NCBI GenBank assembly: GCA_020024105.1
Contig: JAHHUH010000001.1
Span: 1-64,000, forward strand
Reading direction: 5' to 3'
Length of the DNA: 64,000 nucleotides
Source of the DNA: Phascolarctobacterium sp.
Lineage (GTDB): Bacteria; Bacillota; Negativicutes; Acidaminococcales; Acidaminococcaceae
The position numbers were made by a program, and so were the translations under genes. This document shows, piece after piece, positions 34,957-44,572 of this stretch (the stretch's first letter is position 1; every line of letters starts with the position of its first letter). Below the pieces are notes generated by a model. It made no database searches and was not told the DNA's origin. It worked only from the letters and a program-made list of their open reading frames with translations.

Positions 34957-35511
34957 TTATTTAACCAGATGAAGGGCAAAGAAGGCACACAGGGTTTTAG
35001 CATCAAAAAGCTCGCCCTGCTGGAGCATGTGCAAAAGCTCCTCCCGTGTAAAGGCCTGCATGGTCACAAACTCATCCTCATCCGGATGCTGCTGATGTAA
35101 GCTCAGGCCCTCCGCCTTATAAAGATGAATCACCTCATCCGTAAAACCAGGAGTGGTGGCAATATCCACTAAATGAGTCCATTGCTCTGCCTCGTAGCCT
35201 GTTTCCTCGCTAAGCTCCCGTTTAGCACAGTCCAAGGGGTCCTCAGCACCATGGTCCAGTTTCCCAGCAGGAATTTCCCACATCACCGTATCCAAAGCAT
35301 AGCGACATTGCTTTACCAGCACAATGCGACCATCCTCCAAAAGGGGGACAATGCCCACAGCACCGGGATGACGAATATATTCCCTAGTGGCCGTGGAGCC
35401 ATTGGGCAAACGCACCTCATCCTTTTCTACCTTAAGCAGCTTACCGGAAAAGACCCTGCTGTTGCTGAGAAAAACCTCATCTAATTCCGCTTCGTGAAAT
35501 TTCTTAATCAT
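34957..35511 (-). CDS. Nudix hydrolase, ADP-ribose pyrophosphatase type
   Basis: A 184-residue nudix protein. The catalytic block 'IPAGKLDHGAEDP ... AKRELSEETGYEAE' holds the metal-binding REL..EETG, and the overall layout 'REYIRHPGAVGIVPLLEDGRIVLVKQCRYA' fits ADP-ribose pyrophosphatases of Firmicutes. The ATG at 35511 lies inside the last codons of recN (8-nt overlap); GAGG lies about 10 nt upstream. An earlier in-frame start would run far into recN and is less likely. It ends the long recN-argR-nadK run. Confidence 0.85.
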   Translation of the reverse strand: MIKKFHEAELDEVFLSNSRVFSGKLLKVEKDEVRLPNGSTATREYIRHPGAVGIVPLLEDGRIVLVKQCRYALDTVMWEIPAGKLDHGAEDPLDCAKRELSEETGYEAEQWTHLVDIATTPGFTDEVIHLYKAEGLSLHQQHPDEDEFVTMQAFTREELLHMLQQGELFDAKTLCAFFALHLVK

Positions 35512-37201
35512 CCTTGAACAACCTCGCATATTTAAAGGCTTCCGCCGCATTTAATAATTCACGTGAATTTTCGTAGGCCGCATGACTTTCACTAGTCCCT
35601 GCAGTCATCCGCATCAGCTCGCGGATTCTTGCCTCCTGATCCAACACCTGCAGGGCCGTGGTAGTCCTACCAGCCCTACTCTGCTTTTCGATATAAATAT
35701 GCCGGTCTGCAAAGGCAGCAATCTGGGGCAGGTGGGTAATACAAAGTACTTGACCAATTTTAGCAATCAGGGCAATTTTTTCTGCCATCTTCTGAGCTGT
35801 CACACCACCCACACCTGTGTCAATTTCATCAAAGACCATGGTGGGTACGGCACCGGCATTCATCATCACGGTTTTAATAGCCAAAGCAATACGGGAAAGC
35901 TCACCTCCGGAGGCTACCTTTTCCAAATCGTTGACCGGCTCACCCATGTTAGCACTAAAGACGAAGCGTAAGCCGTCCCGACCTGTGGGCGTAAATTTTT
36001 CCAGCTGACTGACCTCAATGGCAAAAATACCATTGGGCATGGCCAGATCATGAATATGTCTGGTAATCTGCCGGTCCAGCTGTTCTGCTACCTGCTGCCG
36101 AGCCTTAGTTAAGGCTTGAGCTACGGAGGTCAGCTCCTTCGTCAGCACAGCCAGCTGCTTTTCCACCTCAGCAATAGTAGCCGCCAAGTCCTCCAGCTCA
36201 TGATATTTCGCCTGCGCCGTCTGCAGGTACTCCAGCACAGCCTCGGTGGAACCACCATATTTTTTATGAAGACGGTAAATAGTGTCCAGGCGCTGCTGTA
36301 CCTCCAGGGCACGTGCTTCGTTAAAATCACTATTGGCCAGGTATTCGCCCAGCTCCTGACGACAGTCCTCCAGGCTAATCCAGGCACTATCCAGATTCTC
36401 TAAAAGTCCGTCCAGCTTATCGTCATAACGGCTGGCAATGCTTAAGCTATCCTTGGCCTCTGCCAAAAGAGAAAGTACTGATTTATCCTGGTCCAAAAGG
36501 CCATAGGCCCTGTTGACGGAGGTGATGATTTTTTCGCCATGCTGGAGCAGCTTAGCCTCCTCCTCCAGAGTAGCCTCCTCACCCACTACCAGCTTAGCGT
36601 CCTCAATTTCCTTAATCTCCCAGGCATAGCGGTCCAACAGGATATCCTGCTGCGCATTAGCGGACTGAAGTGCTTTCAGCTTACTGCTTAAAGCTACAAA
36701 ACGGTCATAAACCTCCGTATACGCAGCCATTCGTGGCGCAATGCTCTCCGCACCATAGCCATCCACCAGCAGACGTGGAGCCTCCGCTTTTAACAAGGCC
36801 TGGTTTTCGTGTTGACCATGAATGTCTACCAGCAGACTACTAATCTGCCTCAGCACATTCAACGGCACCTGCACCCCATTTACCGTAGCCTTACTTTTGC
36901 CGGAAAGATTTACCTGACGTTTAAGGAAGAGCTCCTCCTCACTATCCAATCCCTGTTCCTGCAAAAAAGCCTGTAGCTGCGGCTGCTTACGAATGTCAAA
37001 AACTGCCTGTACCCAAAAGCTGTCCGCGCCATTACGCACGTAGTCCGCAGAGGCACGATTACCCAGGACCACGCCAAAGGCATCTACCAGAATGGATTTA
37101 CCGGCACCTGTTTCGCCAGTAAATACATTAAAGCCCGGTGCAAACTCCACCTTGGCATCCTCCAACAAAGCAAAATTATGTACATGCAATGCTTGTAACA
37201 T
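35504..37201 (-). CDS. recN: DNA repair protein RecN
   Basis: A 565-residue SMC-like ATPase for double-strand-break repair. Walker A is GETGAGKS near residue 30. The coiled-coil arms occupy about residues 160-370. The signature 'ASGGELSRIALAIK' and Walker B 'TMVFDEIDTGVGG' are in the C-terminal lobe. GATAGAGG precedes the ATG. It is followed by the nudix gene and preceded by argR, a classic Firmicute order. Confidence 0.96.
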   Translation of the reverse strand: MLQALHVHNFALLEDAKVEFAPGFNVFTGETGAGKSILVDAFGVVLGNRASADYVRNGADSFWVQAVFDIRKQPQLQAFLQEQGLDSEEELFLKRQVNLSGKSKATVNGVQVPLNVLRQISSLLVDIHGQHENQALLKAEAPRLLVDGYGAESIAPRMAAYTEVYDRFVALSSKLKALQSANAQQDILLDRYAWEIKEIEDAKLVVGEEATLEEEAKLLQHGEKIITSVNRAYGLLDQDKSVLSLLAEAKDSLSIASRYDDKLDGLLENLDSAWISLEDCRQELGEYLANSDFNEARALEVQQRLDTIYRLHKKYGGSTEAVLEYLQTAQAKYHELEDLAATIAEVEKQLAVLTKELTSVAQALTKARQQVAEQLDRQITRHIHDLAMPNGIFAIEVSQLEKFTPTGRDGLRFVFSANMGEPVNDLEKVASGGELSRIALAIKTVMMNAGAVPTMVFDEIDTGVGGVTAQKMAEKIALIAKIGQVLCITHLPQIAAFADRHIYIEKQSRAGRTTTALQVLDQEARIRELMRMTAGTSESHAAYENSRELLNAAEAFKYARLFKDD

Positions 37202-37218
37202 AATAATCTACCTCTATC

Positions 37219-37668
37219 TTACAGACGATCCTTAAAGCGGTTCATAAAGATTTCGACGCTCTCCTTATTGCCCAAAGCTACGAAAACCGTATCATCTCCG
37301 GCAATAGTACCTAAGATTTCATCCCATTTCATATAATCAATGGCATAGGCTACTGCCTGGGCAGTACCGGGCAGAGTGCGGACTACAACTAAGCAGTCGG
37401 CAACATGCAGGCTGACAATGGAATCCTGGAAGGTTCGTTCCAGACGGCCGGGGGTTAGTAGCATATTATGCTCCTTGGGGTAGGCATAATGGTAATGGCC
37501 ATTAGCGTCGGGCACCTTCACCAGCATTAATTCCTTAATATCGCGAGAAACTGTAGCCTGAGTTACTTCAATCCCATCACGACGCAAAGCTGCTGCCAAA
37601 TCCTCTTGGGTTTCGATTTTTTCCTTGTCAATTATTTCCTTAATCTTTGCATGCCTTGTCATTTTCAT
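37219..37668 (-). CDS. argR: Arginine repressor
   Basis: A 149-residue ArgR/AhrC protein. The N-terminal winged helix reads 'RHAKIKEIIDKEKIETQEDLAAAL ... VTQATVSRDIKELMLVKV'. The C-terminal oligomerisation and arginine-binding domain ends 'ILGTIAGDDTVFVAL'. It represses arginine synthesis when arginine is present. The ATG at 37668 is preferred with GAGGTG 8 nt upstream. Confidence 0.95.
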   Translation of the reverse strand: MKMTRHAKIKEIIDKEKIETQEDLAAALRRDGIEVTQATVSRDIKELMLVKVPDANGHYHYAYPKEHNMLLTPGRLERTFQDSIVSLHVADCLVVVRTLPGTAQAVAYAIDYMKWDEILGTIAGDDTVFVALGNKESVEIFMNRFKDRL

Positions 37669-37692
37669 AATCAATCACCTCAAACAAATCTA

Positions 37693-38559
37693 TTAAATGT
37701 TCCGCATCAGCTTCTGTTGCCAGGTCTGATAATAGTCCCTACTTGTTAAGCGTATGAACTGCATAGTATAGGGACTTTTTTCTATACGAACATAATTAGC
37801 TTCACTAACAATGGCAATGTTTTCGCCATCCGCAGAAAGCTGCATTTCCTCACTACCGGGCACCGCCCTTAGCTCAATGACCTCGGACAAAGGTATTACC
37901 AGAGCCCTAGCAGTCAGGGAATGGGCACACACCGGAGTGATAATACTGACATTCAGCTCCGGCTGGACTAGAGGACCACCTGCAGAAAGGCAGTAGGCTG
38001 TAGAGCCCGTAGCCGTAGAAATAATTAATCCATCAGCCGCATAAATACCGGAGGGCTTGCCATTAATATACATTTGTAAATGAGCCAGCTTACTAAAGGC
38101 GCCCTTCGCCAGAACCAGATCATTTAAAGCATGGGCCTCATGAGTACAGGTTGGCCCGGAAATAATTTGTGCCCGCAGGAGGGACCTGCTTTCCAGGGCA
38201 AAATTACCTGAAGCCAATTTGTTTATCGCCTTACGCACACCATCTATTTCTATTTCAGCTAAAAAGCCTAATTTACCAAAATTAATGCCAAAGCAGGGAA
38301 TGCCCAAGGGTGCTATATAACGAGCCATTTGTAACAGGGTACCATCACCGCCCAGGGAAACTGCATAATCCAGCTGCCGCAGGCTGGAGGTATCCTCCAG
38401 ATTATAGGTGGCGCAACCATGCTGGGGTAGCATCAAATGCTGGGAAAGCACAGGCTCCAAGCCCTGCTCCCGGCAAAGAGCTACAAATTTAGGTAGCGCC
38501 TCGCACACATTATCCTTCCCTGTATTGGGAAAAATTCCTAAACGCTTCACTTTTTTCAT
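37693..38559 (-). CDS. nadK: NAD kinase
   Basis: A 288-residue enzyme that makes NADP from NAD. The GGDGTLL motif is near residue 72 and 'YAADGLIISTATGSTAYCLSAGGP' near residue 175. The ATG at 38559 lies 1 nt after the tlyA stop, so translation is likely coupled; a longer frame start would run into tlyA. Confidence 0.94.
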   Translation of the reverse strand: MKKVKRLGIFPNTGKDNVCEALPKFVALCREQGLEPVLSQHLMLPQHGCATYNLEDTSSLRQLDYAVSLGGDGTLLQMARYIAPLGIPCFGINFGKLGFLAEIEIDGVRKAINKLASGNFALESRSLLRAQIISGPTCTHEAHALNDLVLAKGAFSKLAHLQMYINGKPSGIYAADGLIISTATGSTAYCLSAGGPLVQPELNVSIITPVCAHSLTARALVIPLSEVIELRAVPGSEEMQLSADGENIAIVSEANYVRIEKSPYTMQFIRLTSRDYYQTWQQKLMRNI

Positions 38560-38560
38560 C

Positions 38561-39379
38561 CTATTCTGCAGAGGGTTTCTTATCCAAATCACCATGACTG
38601 CGACTAACTAGCTCCTCTACAGCGGCATCGCTAATCGCATCGTCATCCCCCATGGTAAGGTGGAGCAGGTATTCAATATTACCTTCCGGTCCTTTAATCG
38701 GAGAAAAGTCTAGCCCTGCCACACCAAAGCCCAGCTCCTTAGCACAGGCTATAACATTTTTAATAACATCCTCATGAACCTGAGGATCACGTACAACGCC
38801 CTTCTTACCTACATGCTCCTTACCAGCTTCAAACTGAGGCTTAATAAGAGCAATTACAAAGCCACTTTCCTTAAGGATTTTATGGACGGCCGGGAGAATT
38901 TTATCCAGGGAAATAAAGGCCACGTCAATAGTAACCGCATCCACCAGCTCACCCAGGCTATCTGCTTCCAGGTAACGCACATTAGTACGCTCCATATTAA
39001 CTACGCGCTCATCACTACGTAGCTTCCAGGCCAGCTGTCCATAACCGACATCCAAAGCATAAACCTTGGCCGCACCATTTTGCAAGGCACAGTCGGTAAA
39101 ACCGCCGGTGGAGGCGCCTACATCAGCTACCACCTTGCCCTTTACGCTGATGGGGAAGATTTGGAGAGCCTTTTCCAGCTTCAAACCACCGCGGCTTACA
39201 TAGGGCAGCTTATTCCCTAATAGACGAATGGTCACATCAGGAGGAGTGGGCGTACCCGGCTTATCTATTTTCTGTTCGTTTACCAGAACCTGACCGGCCA
39301 TAATTGCAGCCTGAGCCTTAGCCCGACTTTCAAAAAGGCCTCTATTCATCAGGAGTGCATCTAAACGTTCTTTTTTCAA
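38561..39379 (-). CDS. tlyA: TlyA-family rRNA 2'-O-methyltransferase
   Basis: A 272-residue protein with an N-terminal S4 RNA-binding domain ('ERLDALLMNRGLFESRAKAQAAIMAGQVLVN') and an FtsJ-like methyltransferase domain with 'VADVGASTGGFTDCAL' as the SAM-binding motif. Family members methylate 16S and 23S rRNA; they were once called hemolysins. The start is TTG and overlaps the dxs stop by 4 nt. Confidence 0.92.
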   Translation of the reverse strand: MKKERLDALLMNRGLFESRAKAQAAIMAGQVLVNEQKIDKPGTPTPPDVTIRLLGNKLPYVSRGGLKLEKALQIFPISVKGKVVADVGASTGGFTDCALQNGAAKVYALDVGYGQLAWKLRSDERVVNMERTNVRYLEADSLGELVDAVTIDVAFISLDKILPAVHKILKESGFVIALIKPQFEAGKEHVGKKGVVRDPQVHEDVIKNVIACAKELGFGVAGLDFSPIKGPEGNIEYLLHLTMGDDDAISDAAVEELVSRSHGDLDKKPSAE

Positions 39380-41268
39380 AACTCTTCATCCTTTACTAAC
39401 GCTACAGTCCGATGCACAATGCTCTCCACATCCAGACCTAAATCACGGAAGAGCAGTTCCTTATCTCCGTGCAGTACAAACTGATCACCAATACCCAAAT
39501 TCACTACCTTACAGCTGTCCAGCAGGTGAGCCTCATTCAGTGTTTCCAAAACGGCACTGCCGACACCCCCCTGCAGTACACCTTCCTCTAAAGTTACCAG
39601 CTTACCGTAGCGTTGGGCATGTTCAAGCAACAATTCCTTATCCAGGGGCTTGGCAAAGCGCATATTAACAACGCCTGCGGCAATACCCTGCTTAGCCAGC
39701 AGCTCAGCCGCCGCAAGAGCACTGGCAACCATACTACCAATAGCCCAGAAGCAGACCTCCCTGCCTTCGCGCAGAACCTCTGCCCTACCGATGGGCAGAC
39801 TATGCAGCGCCCCACTACGGTCCACACCTAAACCGCTGCCGCGGGGATAGCGTACCGCTACGGGAGTGGACAGCTCCACAGCTGTCTTCAGCATATGTCG
39901 AAGTTCATCCTCATCCTTGGGCGCCATAATCGTCATATTGGGCATACTCCGCAGATAGGCGTAATCAAAGACGCCATGATGGGTATAGCCGTCATCCCCC
40001 ACCAGACCGGCACGGTCCATACAGAAGGTAACATGAAGATTCTGCATGCACACATCATGCAGCACCGAATCATAGGCACGCTGGAGAAAGGTAGAATATA
40101 CAGCTACCACCGGATTCAGACCAGCAGCCGCCATACCTGCCGCACCAGTTACCGCGTGCTGCTCGGCAATACCTACATCAAAGAAACGCTTCGGATAGGC
40201 CTCGGCGAAGAAATTAAGGCCGGTACCATCGGGCATAGCTGCCGTAATACCTACCAGCTTCTGGTCTTCCTTGGCCAGCTCCACCAAAGTCCTGCCAAAT
40301 ACCTCCGTATAGGTAATGGGTGCAGCAGGATTAGCAATTTTCTTACCGGTAGCAATGTCAAAGGGACCGGTGCCATGGAATTTATTCGGACTTTCTTCTG
40401 CCGGAGCATAGCCCTTGCCTTTCTTGGTCAAAACATGAACCAGTACTGGCCCGTCAATACTCTTAGCTGCCCGCAGGACCTCCTCCAACCCCGGTAAATC
40501 ATGACCATCAACAGGTCCTAAATAAGTAAAGCCCAGCTCCTCAAAAACAGAGGTGGGTACCATTAAATATTTAACACTACCCTTTAAGCGGCGGATAACC
40601 TTCAAAACATCGGGACCATATTCAATGCCCTTCAGCCAGCCCTCTATATCATTCTTCAGCTTATTATAGGTTTCACCGGTACGCAGCTGATAAAGATATT
40701 CGGACATAGCGCCTACGTTCTTGGCAATGGACATTTCATTATCGTTAAGCACCACAATCATCCGCTTGTGCATATCACCAGCATTATTCAAGGCCTCATA
40801 GGACATGCCGCCAGTCATGGAGCCATCACCGATAACGGCCACCACATCATAGTCCTCGCCCTGTAAATCACGGGCTACAGCCATGCCAAGGGCTGCAGAA
40901 ATGGAAGTGCTGGAGTGTCCTGCACCAAAGGCATCATGGGGGCTTTCACTAATTTTCGGAAAGCCGGAAATACCACCATATTGGCGCAGAGTGGTAAAGG
41001 CTTCTCTTCTTCCGGTTAAAATTTTATGGATATATGCCTGATGCCCTACGTCAAAAATCAGCTTATCCTTGGGTGTATTAAAAACTCTATGCAGAGCCAG
41101 GGTTAATTCTACAACACCTAAATTCGGTGCCAGATGACCGCCATTTTTGGAGATAACCTCCAACATATATTGACGGATTTCTGCCGCTAATTGTTCCATC
41201 TCCGCATAAGAAAGGTTTTTAATATCAGCAGGTGAGTTAATCGTAGCAAGCAGATTGTGTTCCTTCAT
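39376..41268 (-). CDS. dxs: 1-deoxy-D-xylulose-5-phosphate synthase
   Basis: A 630-residue thiamine-diphosphate enzyme, the first step of the MEP isoprenoid pathway. Visible are 'FDVGHQAYIHKILTGR', 'VIGDGSMTGGMSYEALNNAG' (TPP binding) and 'MDRAGLVGDDGYTHHGVFD'. It is directly downstream of ispA, making an isoprenoid pair. GGAAGGTG precedes the ATG. Confidence 0.97.
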   Translation of the reverse strand: MKEHNLLATINSPADIKNLSYAEMEQLAAEIRQYMLEVISKNGGHLAPNLGVVELTLALHRVFNTPKDKLIFDVGHQAYIHKILTGRREAFTTLRQYGGISGFPKISESPHDAFGAGHSSTSISAALGMAVARDLQGEDYDVVAVIGDGSMTGGMSYEALNNAGDMHKRMIVVLNDNEMSIAKNVGAMSEYLYQLRTGETYNKLKNDIEGWLKGIEYGPDVLKVIRRLKGSVKYLMVPTSVFEELGFTYLGPVDGHDLPGLEEVLRAAKSIDGPVLVHVLTKKGKGYAPAEESPNKFHGTGPFDIATGKKIANPAAPITYTEVFGRTLVELAKEDQKLVGITAAMPDGTGLNFFAEAYPKRFFDVGIAEQHAVTGAAGMAAAGLNPVVAVYSTFLQRAYDSVLHDVCMQNLHVTFCMDRAGLVGDDGYTHHGVFDYAYLRSMPNMTIMAPKDEDELRHMLKTAVELSTPVAVRYPRGSGLGVDRSGALHSLPIGRAEVLREGREVCFWAIGSMVASALAAAELLAKQGIAAGVVNMRFAKPLDKELLLEHAQRYGKLVTLEEGVLQGGVGSAVLETLNEAHLLDSCKVVNLGIGDQFVLHGDKELLFRDLGLDVESIVHRTVALVKDEEF

Positions 41269-41286
41269 TATCTTGCACCTTCCAAA

Positions 41287-42162
41287 TCAGTTTTTACGTC
41301 CGCACATCATTTTGGTAATTTCACGAAGTGCATCAGCATCGTGACCGAACATTTCCAGGCATTGCAGTGCTTCGTCCACAGTTTTTTGAGCCAGCGCCTT
41401 AGCACCCTCTAAGGTATAAAGGCTGACATAGGTGGATTTATGGTTCTTGGCATCACTGCCCACGGGCTTACCTAATTCTGCGCTGGTACCCTCCACATCC
41501 AGGATATCATCAGTAATCTGGAAGGCCAGTCCCAATAAATCTGCAAATTTAGTCAGGGCCAACAGCTCCTGTTCGTTCGCATTAGCCAGATGGGCACCAC
41601 CACGAACAGCGGCAATAAAGAGAGCACCTGTCTTGCCGGCATGCATCTTGCGCAGCTCTTCAGCAGTAATTTCCTTATTTTCGTATTCCAGATCCAGAGC
41701 CTGGCCGCCTACCATGCCATAATTGCCAGCACACATTGCCATCTCACGTACAGTTTCAATTAAAGCCTTGGGGTCCACATTGGTCTGCTCCAGCATTACC
41801 TCAAAGGCCAGGGTCAATAGACCATCACCAGCCAAAACTGCCATGGCCTCGCCAAACACCTTATGGTTGGTCAAACGACCGCGACGGTAATCATCATTAT
41901 CCATGCAGGGTAAATCATCATGAATCAGGGAATAGGAATGAATCATTTCCAGACCGCAGGCTACGGGGAGGAAATTATAACCCTTAGTACCCAAAGCCTC
42001 AGCAGTAGCCATCAATAAAATAGGACGGATGCGTTTACCACCAGCTAAAAGGCTGTATTGCATAGCATCGTCCACCTTACTGATACCTTTTTTTGCTAAT
42101 CTGTTTTTTAAATAATTATCAACAATTTTCTTTTGATTTTCATAATATGCAGTAAAATCCAT
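41287..42162 (-). CDS. ispA: Polyprenyl (farnesyl) diphosphate synthase
   Basis: A 291-residue all-alpha prenyltransferase. The first Asp-rich motif is 'LIHDDLPCMDNDDYRRG' and the second 'QITDDILDVEG'. The spacing in the first motif fits short-chain bacterial farnesyl synthases. It begins 2 nt after xseB and feeds products derived from dxs. Confidence 0.95.
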   Translation of the reverse strand: MDFTAYYENQKKIVDNYLKNRLAKKGISKVDDAMQYSLLAGGKRIRPILLMATAEALGTKGYNFLPVACGLEMIHSYSLIHDDLPCMDNDDYRRGRLTNHKVFGEAMAVLAGDGLLTLAFEVMLEQTNVDPKALIETVREMAMCAGNYGMVGGQALDLEYENKEITAEELRKMHAGKTGALFIAAVRGGAHLANANEQELLALTKFADLLGLAFQITDDILDVEGTSAELGKPVGSDAKNHKSTYVSLYTLEGAKALAQKTVDEALQCLEMFGHDADALREITKMMCGRKN

Positions 42163-42164
42163 GT

Positions 42165-42419
42165 CTATGCCTCCAAATCATGAAATGTTTCTAATTTATA
42201 GTCAGCGTCATTAGTTTCACTAACAACGATTTTTTCTACTTCCTGTTTTACGGTATCCAGCTTGTCCATACAAACCTTACTTAAAGAAATACCGTATTTA
42301 AAAACCTCCAGGGACTGCTCCAGAGGCAGCTCCCCACTTTCGAGGATTTTAACCTGGGCCTCCAATTCTGCCAAGGCATCTTCAAATTTGATATTTTTAG
42401 CAATCTTTTTTACAGCCAT
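42165..42419 (-). CDS. xseB: Exodeoxyribonuclease VII small subunit
   Basis: An 84-residue helical protein with the family pattern 'KFEDALAELEAQVKILESGELPLEQSLEVFKYGISL'. It pairs with XseA to degrade single-stranded DNA. The ATG at 42419 lies inside the end of xseA, 23 nt before the xseA end, with AGAGG just upstream; longer frame starts would run deeper into xseA. Confidence 0.95.
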   Translation of the reverse strand: MAVKKIAKNIKFEDALAELEAQVKILESGELPLEQSLEVFKYGISLSKVCMDKLDTVKQEVEKIVVSETNDADYKLETFHDLEA

Positions 42420-43623
42420 TGACCTCTTCCTCCACATTTTGCACCACAGAAATAATTTTTCCATCTGCTACAGTTGTTACCAGCTCCATACCAAAATTAA
42501 CATCCTCAACAGAGCTGACCATTTTATAGTCATTGGTCTGGGTAACGGAATAACCTCTAGCCAAAACAGCTAAAGGACTTAATTTATCCAAGCAGGCGGC
42601 CTGTAGCGCCAAACGATGACCACAGCCCTGCACCAGCCTTTCCATAGCCTGGACCAGCTGCCGGTAGGCTGTATCCGTTCTCTGCGCCTGCTCCTCCAAA
42701 AGCCGTTCCGGATCATGGAGAGCCCAGGAAGATGTTAAGCGCTCCAAGCGGAAGCTTGCCTGTTCCAGATTTTTTAACATCAGCTGCTGACAGCGCTCAT
42801 GTAAATTACGTACCTGCCGTACATAGCCTGCCACATCGGCTACGACCAGCTCTGCTGCCTGGGAAGGAGTAGCAGCCCTCTGGTCGGCGGCAAAATCACA
42901 AAGGGTAAAATCCGTTTCGTGACCTACAGCACTCACAATGGGCAGCTTAGAGGCTGCTACAGCACGGACGGTGGCTTCCTCATTAAAAGCCCACAGCTCC
43001 TCAATGGAACCACCACCGCGACCAATAATCAGCACATCCGCCAATTTATGCTTATTAAAAAATTTAATAGCCTGGGCCAGCTCCCTGCTGGCACCTGCTC
43101 CCTGCACCTTGACGGGATAAAGCAGGAGCTTGATACCAGGATTACGTCTGCGGGAAACAGTAATAATATCACGGACCGCCGCACCCACGGGAGATGTGAT
43201 GATACCCACTGTTTTGGGGTTTACCGGTAAGGCCCGCTTCTGGTCCTCAGCAAAAAGACCTTCGGCAGCCAGCTTCTGCTTTAACTGCTCATAGGCCTGC
43301 ATCAAATCACCCACGCCCTGCTGCAGAAGCAAATCCGTATAGAGCTGGTACACACCATCACGCTCATAAACGGCAATACGCCCTACCGCCGTCACCGTAT
43401 CACCATTATGGGGCTCAAAGCGTAGGGAATAGGCTCTGCTACGAAACATGACGCATTTTAAAACGCCGCCGCTATCCTTCAAGGTAAAATAACAATGTCC
43501 AGAGGGATAGCGTTTAAAATTAGAGATTTCGCCTACAACCTGTACATTCCGCAGCCGTACATCCCCATCCAAGACTGCTTTAATATAATTATTAATTTCA
43601 CTGACAGTATAAGCTTCTTTCAT
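42397..43623 (-). CDS. xseA: Exodeoxyribonuclease VII large subunit
   Basis: A 408-residue protein. It has an N-terminal OB-fold ('VSEINNYIKAVLDGDVRLRNVQVVGEISNFKRYPSGHCYFTLKD'), a catalytic region with 'GIITSPVGAAVRDIITVSRRR' and 'IIGRGGGSIEELWAFNEE', and a C-terminal coiled coil. It overlaps xseB and follows the TsaD-like gene by 3 nt. Confidence 0.96.
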   Translation of the reverse strand: MKEAYTVSEINNYIKAVLDGDVRLRNVQVVGEISNFKRYPSGHCYFTLKDSGGVLKCVMFRSRAYSLRFEPHNGDTVTAVGRIAVYERDGVYQLYTDLLLQQGVGDLMQAYEQLKQKLAAEGLFAEDQKRALPVNPKTVGIITSPVGAAVRDIITVSRRRNPGIKLLLYPVKVQGAGASRELAQAIKFFNKHKLADVLIIGRGGGSIEELWAFNEEATVRAVAASKLPIVSAVGHETDFTLCDFAADQRAATPSQAAELVVADVAGYVRQVRNLHERCQQLMLKNLEQASFRLERLTSSWALHDPERLLEEQAQRTDTAYRQLVQAMERLVQGCGHRLALQAACLDKLSPLAVLARGYSVTQTNDYKMVSSVEDVNFGMELVTTVADGKIISVVQNVEEEVNGCKKDC

Positions 43624-43626
43624 ATC

Positions 43627-44571
43627 CTATCCTCGCATCCGCCAGGCAAAGGCTGCACAGCCACTGGCGTTATCACAGCTGAAACGGGCCTCGGGCACCC
43701 AGGTACGAATGTGGCGCTTAGCCAGTCTTTCCGTCACATGCTGACGGATATAACTATTGGAGGCTACACCACCTACCAAAAGGACATCCTGTACGCCATA
43801 GGCTGCTCCACCATTACGCAGCATCCGGACAAAGGTTTCAGCTAATGCATATTCCACGCCCAAAGCCAAAGCAGCACCATCCGCGCCTGCCTCCAGCTTA
43901 CGCAAAGCTGCTGTAGCCGGTCCGGAAAGGCTTACCTGTAGCTTGCGCACGGCAATCGGTAATTCCACCATTTGTGTAGCAGTAGCAGCTAAACGCTCCA
44001 AGGCCGGACCCGTAGGAAACTGTAAGCCTAGGGCCACACCCACACGGTCAATAAACTGGCCGGCATGTAAATCCATGCTTCCCCCAACCTCCGTCAGCTG
44101 GTAACGGCCATCCGCCTGCTGCTCTGCCAAAAGCAGGTCAGTAGTACCACCGGAAGCGTGCAGAAGCAGGAAACGTGAAGCCTCAGGTCCCTGGGCGGAC
44201 CAGACACCGGCCTCCAGATGATTTTCCTGATGACTGATAATATTCAGCTTAGCCCCGGTCAACGCCGCCAGAGAACGGGCCACGGAAAGGCCTGCTAAAA
44301 ACGCAGGCATATAGGAGCCTTCCAAGGGACGGGGATAACCGGACACGCCAATACCCTTTAAGGTATATTGCTTACCGCGGAGCACCTGCTCCACCAGATT
44401 AGGCAAATTACGGGTATGCTGAAAAACCATTTCAGACTGCTGTAAGCCACAGCTTCCAGGCTTGACATCCAAAATTTTTCTGGCCTCGCCTATCAGCTGA
44501 CCCTCTGCATTTAAAACAGCTACGGAGGTAGTATAACAGCTGGTATCGATGCCTAAATATACTTCTTCCAT
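43627..44571 (-). CDS. TsaD/Kae1-like M22 paralogue
   Basis: A 314-residue ASKHA-fold protein of the TsaD/Kae1 type. It starts 'YLGIDTSCYTTSVAVL', has 'SHQENH' in place of the TsaD iron-binding HxxxH (still two His four residues apart), 'HASGGTTDLLL', and 'FSCDNASGCAAFA' near the end. True TsaD has 330-340 residues and sits near other t6A genes; this shorter form in an xseA-nusB context is a paralogue of unknown role found in related Firmicutes. Annotation as a protease is historical. Confidence 0.8.
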   Translation of the reverse strand: MEEVYLGIDTSCYTTSVAVLNAEGQLIGEARKILDVKPGSCGLQQSEMVFQHTRNLPNLVEQVLRGKQYTLKGIGVSGYPRPLEGSYMPAFLAGLSVARSLAALTGAKLNIISHQENHLEAGVWSAQGPEASRFLLLHASGGTTDLLLAEQQADGRYQLTEVGGSMDLHAGQFIDRVGVALGLQFPTGPALERLAATATQMVELPIAVRKLQVSLSGPATAALRKLEAGADGAALALGVEYALAETFVRMLRNGGAAYGVQDVLLVGGVASNSYIRQHVTERLAKRHIRTWVPEARFSCDNASGCAAFAWRMRG

Positions 44572-44572
44572 T

